From an uncultured Atopobium sp. (lineage in GTDB: Bacteria; Actinomycetota; Coriobacteriia; Coriobacteriales; Atopobiaceae): a stretch of 5,607 bases of DNA. The DNA is taken from NCBI GenBank assembly GCA_946999785.1, contig CAMQEO010000072.1, positions 1 to 5,607 on the forward strand. The letters are read 5' to 3'. This document shows, piece after piece, positions 5,090 through 5,607 of this stretch (position 1 is the stretch's first letter; every line of letters starts with the position of its first letter). Both the position numbers and the translations under genes were made by a program. The notes beneath the pieces are model-generated. The model saw only the letters and a program-made list of their open reading frames with translations. It was not told the origin of the DNA and ran no database searches.

Positions 5090-5607
5090 ATGAATTTAGT
5101 ACTTCTCGGTGCACCTGGTGCAGGAAAAGGTACACAAGCGCAAAAGCTTGTTGCTGAATTTGGTTTTGTTCATATTTCTACAGGAGACTTACTTAGAAGT
5201 GCGGTTTCGGCTCATACAGAATTGGGGAGTCAAGCCGAGTCTTATATGAAGGCGGGAAAGCTTGTACCCGATGAGCTTGTAATCGGTTTGGTTAAAGAAC
5301 GCCTTTCGCATGACGATGTAGAAAAGGGATTTTTGCTTGACGGGTTCCCACGCAATTGCGAGCAGGCTCAAGTTTTGGACGCCGAACTTGCAACGCTTGG
5401 TAAAACCCTTGATGGTGCGCTTTATGTCAATGTCTCTAAAGACTTAATTGTTGAGCGCCTTAGTTCTCGCAGAACTTGCCGAGCATGTGCGTACACAGCT
5501 CCTGCTGGTTGCGACGTTTGCCCTGCTTGTGGTGGTCAGATGTATCAACGCGATGACGATAAGCCCGAAACTATCCAAAAGCGCCTTGAAACCTATGAAA
5601 CCCAAAC
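5090..5607 (+). CDS. adk: Adenylate kinase, 3' end outside the window
   Basis: Adenylate kinase interconverts ATP + AMP and 2 ADP in the cytoplasm. The first 172 codons are present; a full protein of about 210-220 residues is expected. The P-loop is GAPGAGKGT (7-15). The AMP-binding part shows STGDLLR (30-36, with T31 and R36) and DGFPRN (84-89, with R88), and Q92 follows. The LID begins after ERLSSRRT (122-129) and holds C130-x2-C133 and C144-x2-C147, a likely zinc site as in Gram-positive Adk enzymes, plus an extra C141. YQRDDDKPETIQKRLETY (152-169) carries LID and core arginines R154 and R165. The loop between the cysteine pairs has 10 residues, versus 16 in the Geobacillus enzyme (Cys130, 133, 150, 153), so the LID is compact. 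The gene follows secY, as often seen, but with its own leader after a terminator. Confidence 0.95.
   Translation, partial: MNLVLLGAPGAGKGTQAQKLVAEFGFVHISTGDLLRSAVSAHTELGSQAESYMKAGKLVPDELVIGLVKERLSHDDVEKGFLLDGFPRNCEQAQVLDAELATLGKTLDGALYVNVSKDLIVERLSSRRTCRACAYTAPAGCDVCPACGGQMYQRDDDKPETIQKRLETYETQ

Noticed and set aside
1..5607. Mobile element, CRISPR array, tRNA/rRNA or a novel gene system
   Set aside because: Reading both strands I found no direct-repeat arrays, transposase-like frames, terminal repeats with target duplications or tRNA-like folds. Every substantial coding region belongs to a known housekeeping family in its standard order.

Overview
This window is the central and distal part of a bacterial spc-type ribosomal protein operon, followed by the start of adenylate kinase. 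All genes are on the + strand. In order they are rplE (L5), rpsN type Z (S14), rpsH (S8), rplF (L6), rplR (L18), rpsE (S5), rpmD (L30), rplO (L15), secY, a Rho-independent terminator, a 261-base non-coding gap, and adk cut off by the window edge. The gene order and the protein motifs are standard, and no gene is broken, fused or inserted.

The likely source is an actinobacterium of moderate GC content, and the class Coriobacteriia (Atopobium/Lancefieldella/Olsenella-like) is the best guess. This is inference. The L5 C-terminal wording (TEQ...GMDITVVTTA...DEEGRALL) resembles actinobacterial L5, S14 is the short zinc-type form, adk follows secY, and base composition looks mid-40s percent GC by eye, too low for most Streptomyces- or Mycobacterium-like genomes. 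A Firmicutes-like origin is not strictly excluded.

Layout: bases 1-56 are an untranslated stretch with a strong stem-loop before rplE. The first half of the operon has unusually roomy gaps (82, 85 and 60 bases before rpsN, rpsH and rplR), each holding one or two small hairpins. The second half (rplR to secY) is tightly packed, with gaps of 2-11 bases. There, Shine-Dalgarno sequences lie within or overlap the end of the preceding gene, which suggests translational coupling. The terminator 36 bases after secY probably ends most transcripts. Directly after it lies a second, longer imperfect inverted repeat, and adk probably has its own start of transcription in the AT-rich stretch before it.

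Functionally, the genes supply proteins for both ribosomal subunits (L5, L6, L15, L18, L30 to the 50S; S5, S8, S14 to the 30S), the channel subunit of the Sec translocon, and the enzyme that balances AMP, ADP and ATP. I see no mobile element, CRISPR array, tRNA, rRNA or new defence or metabolic system. The points worth a second look are RNA-structure features in the gaps and a compact, cysteine-rich LID domain in Adk.
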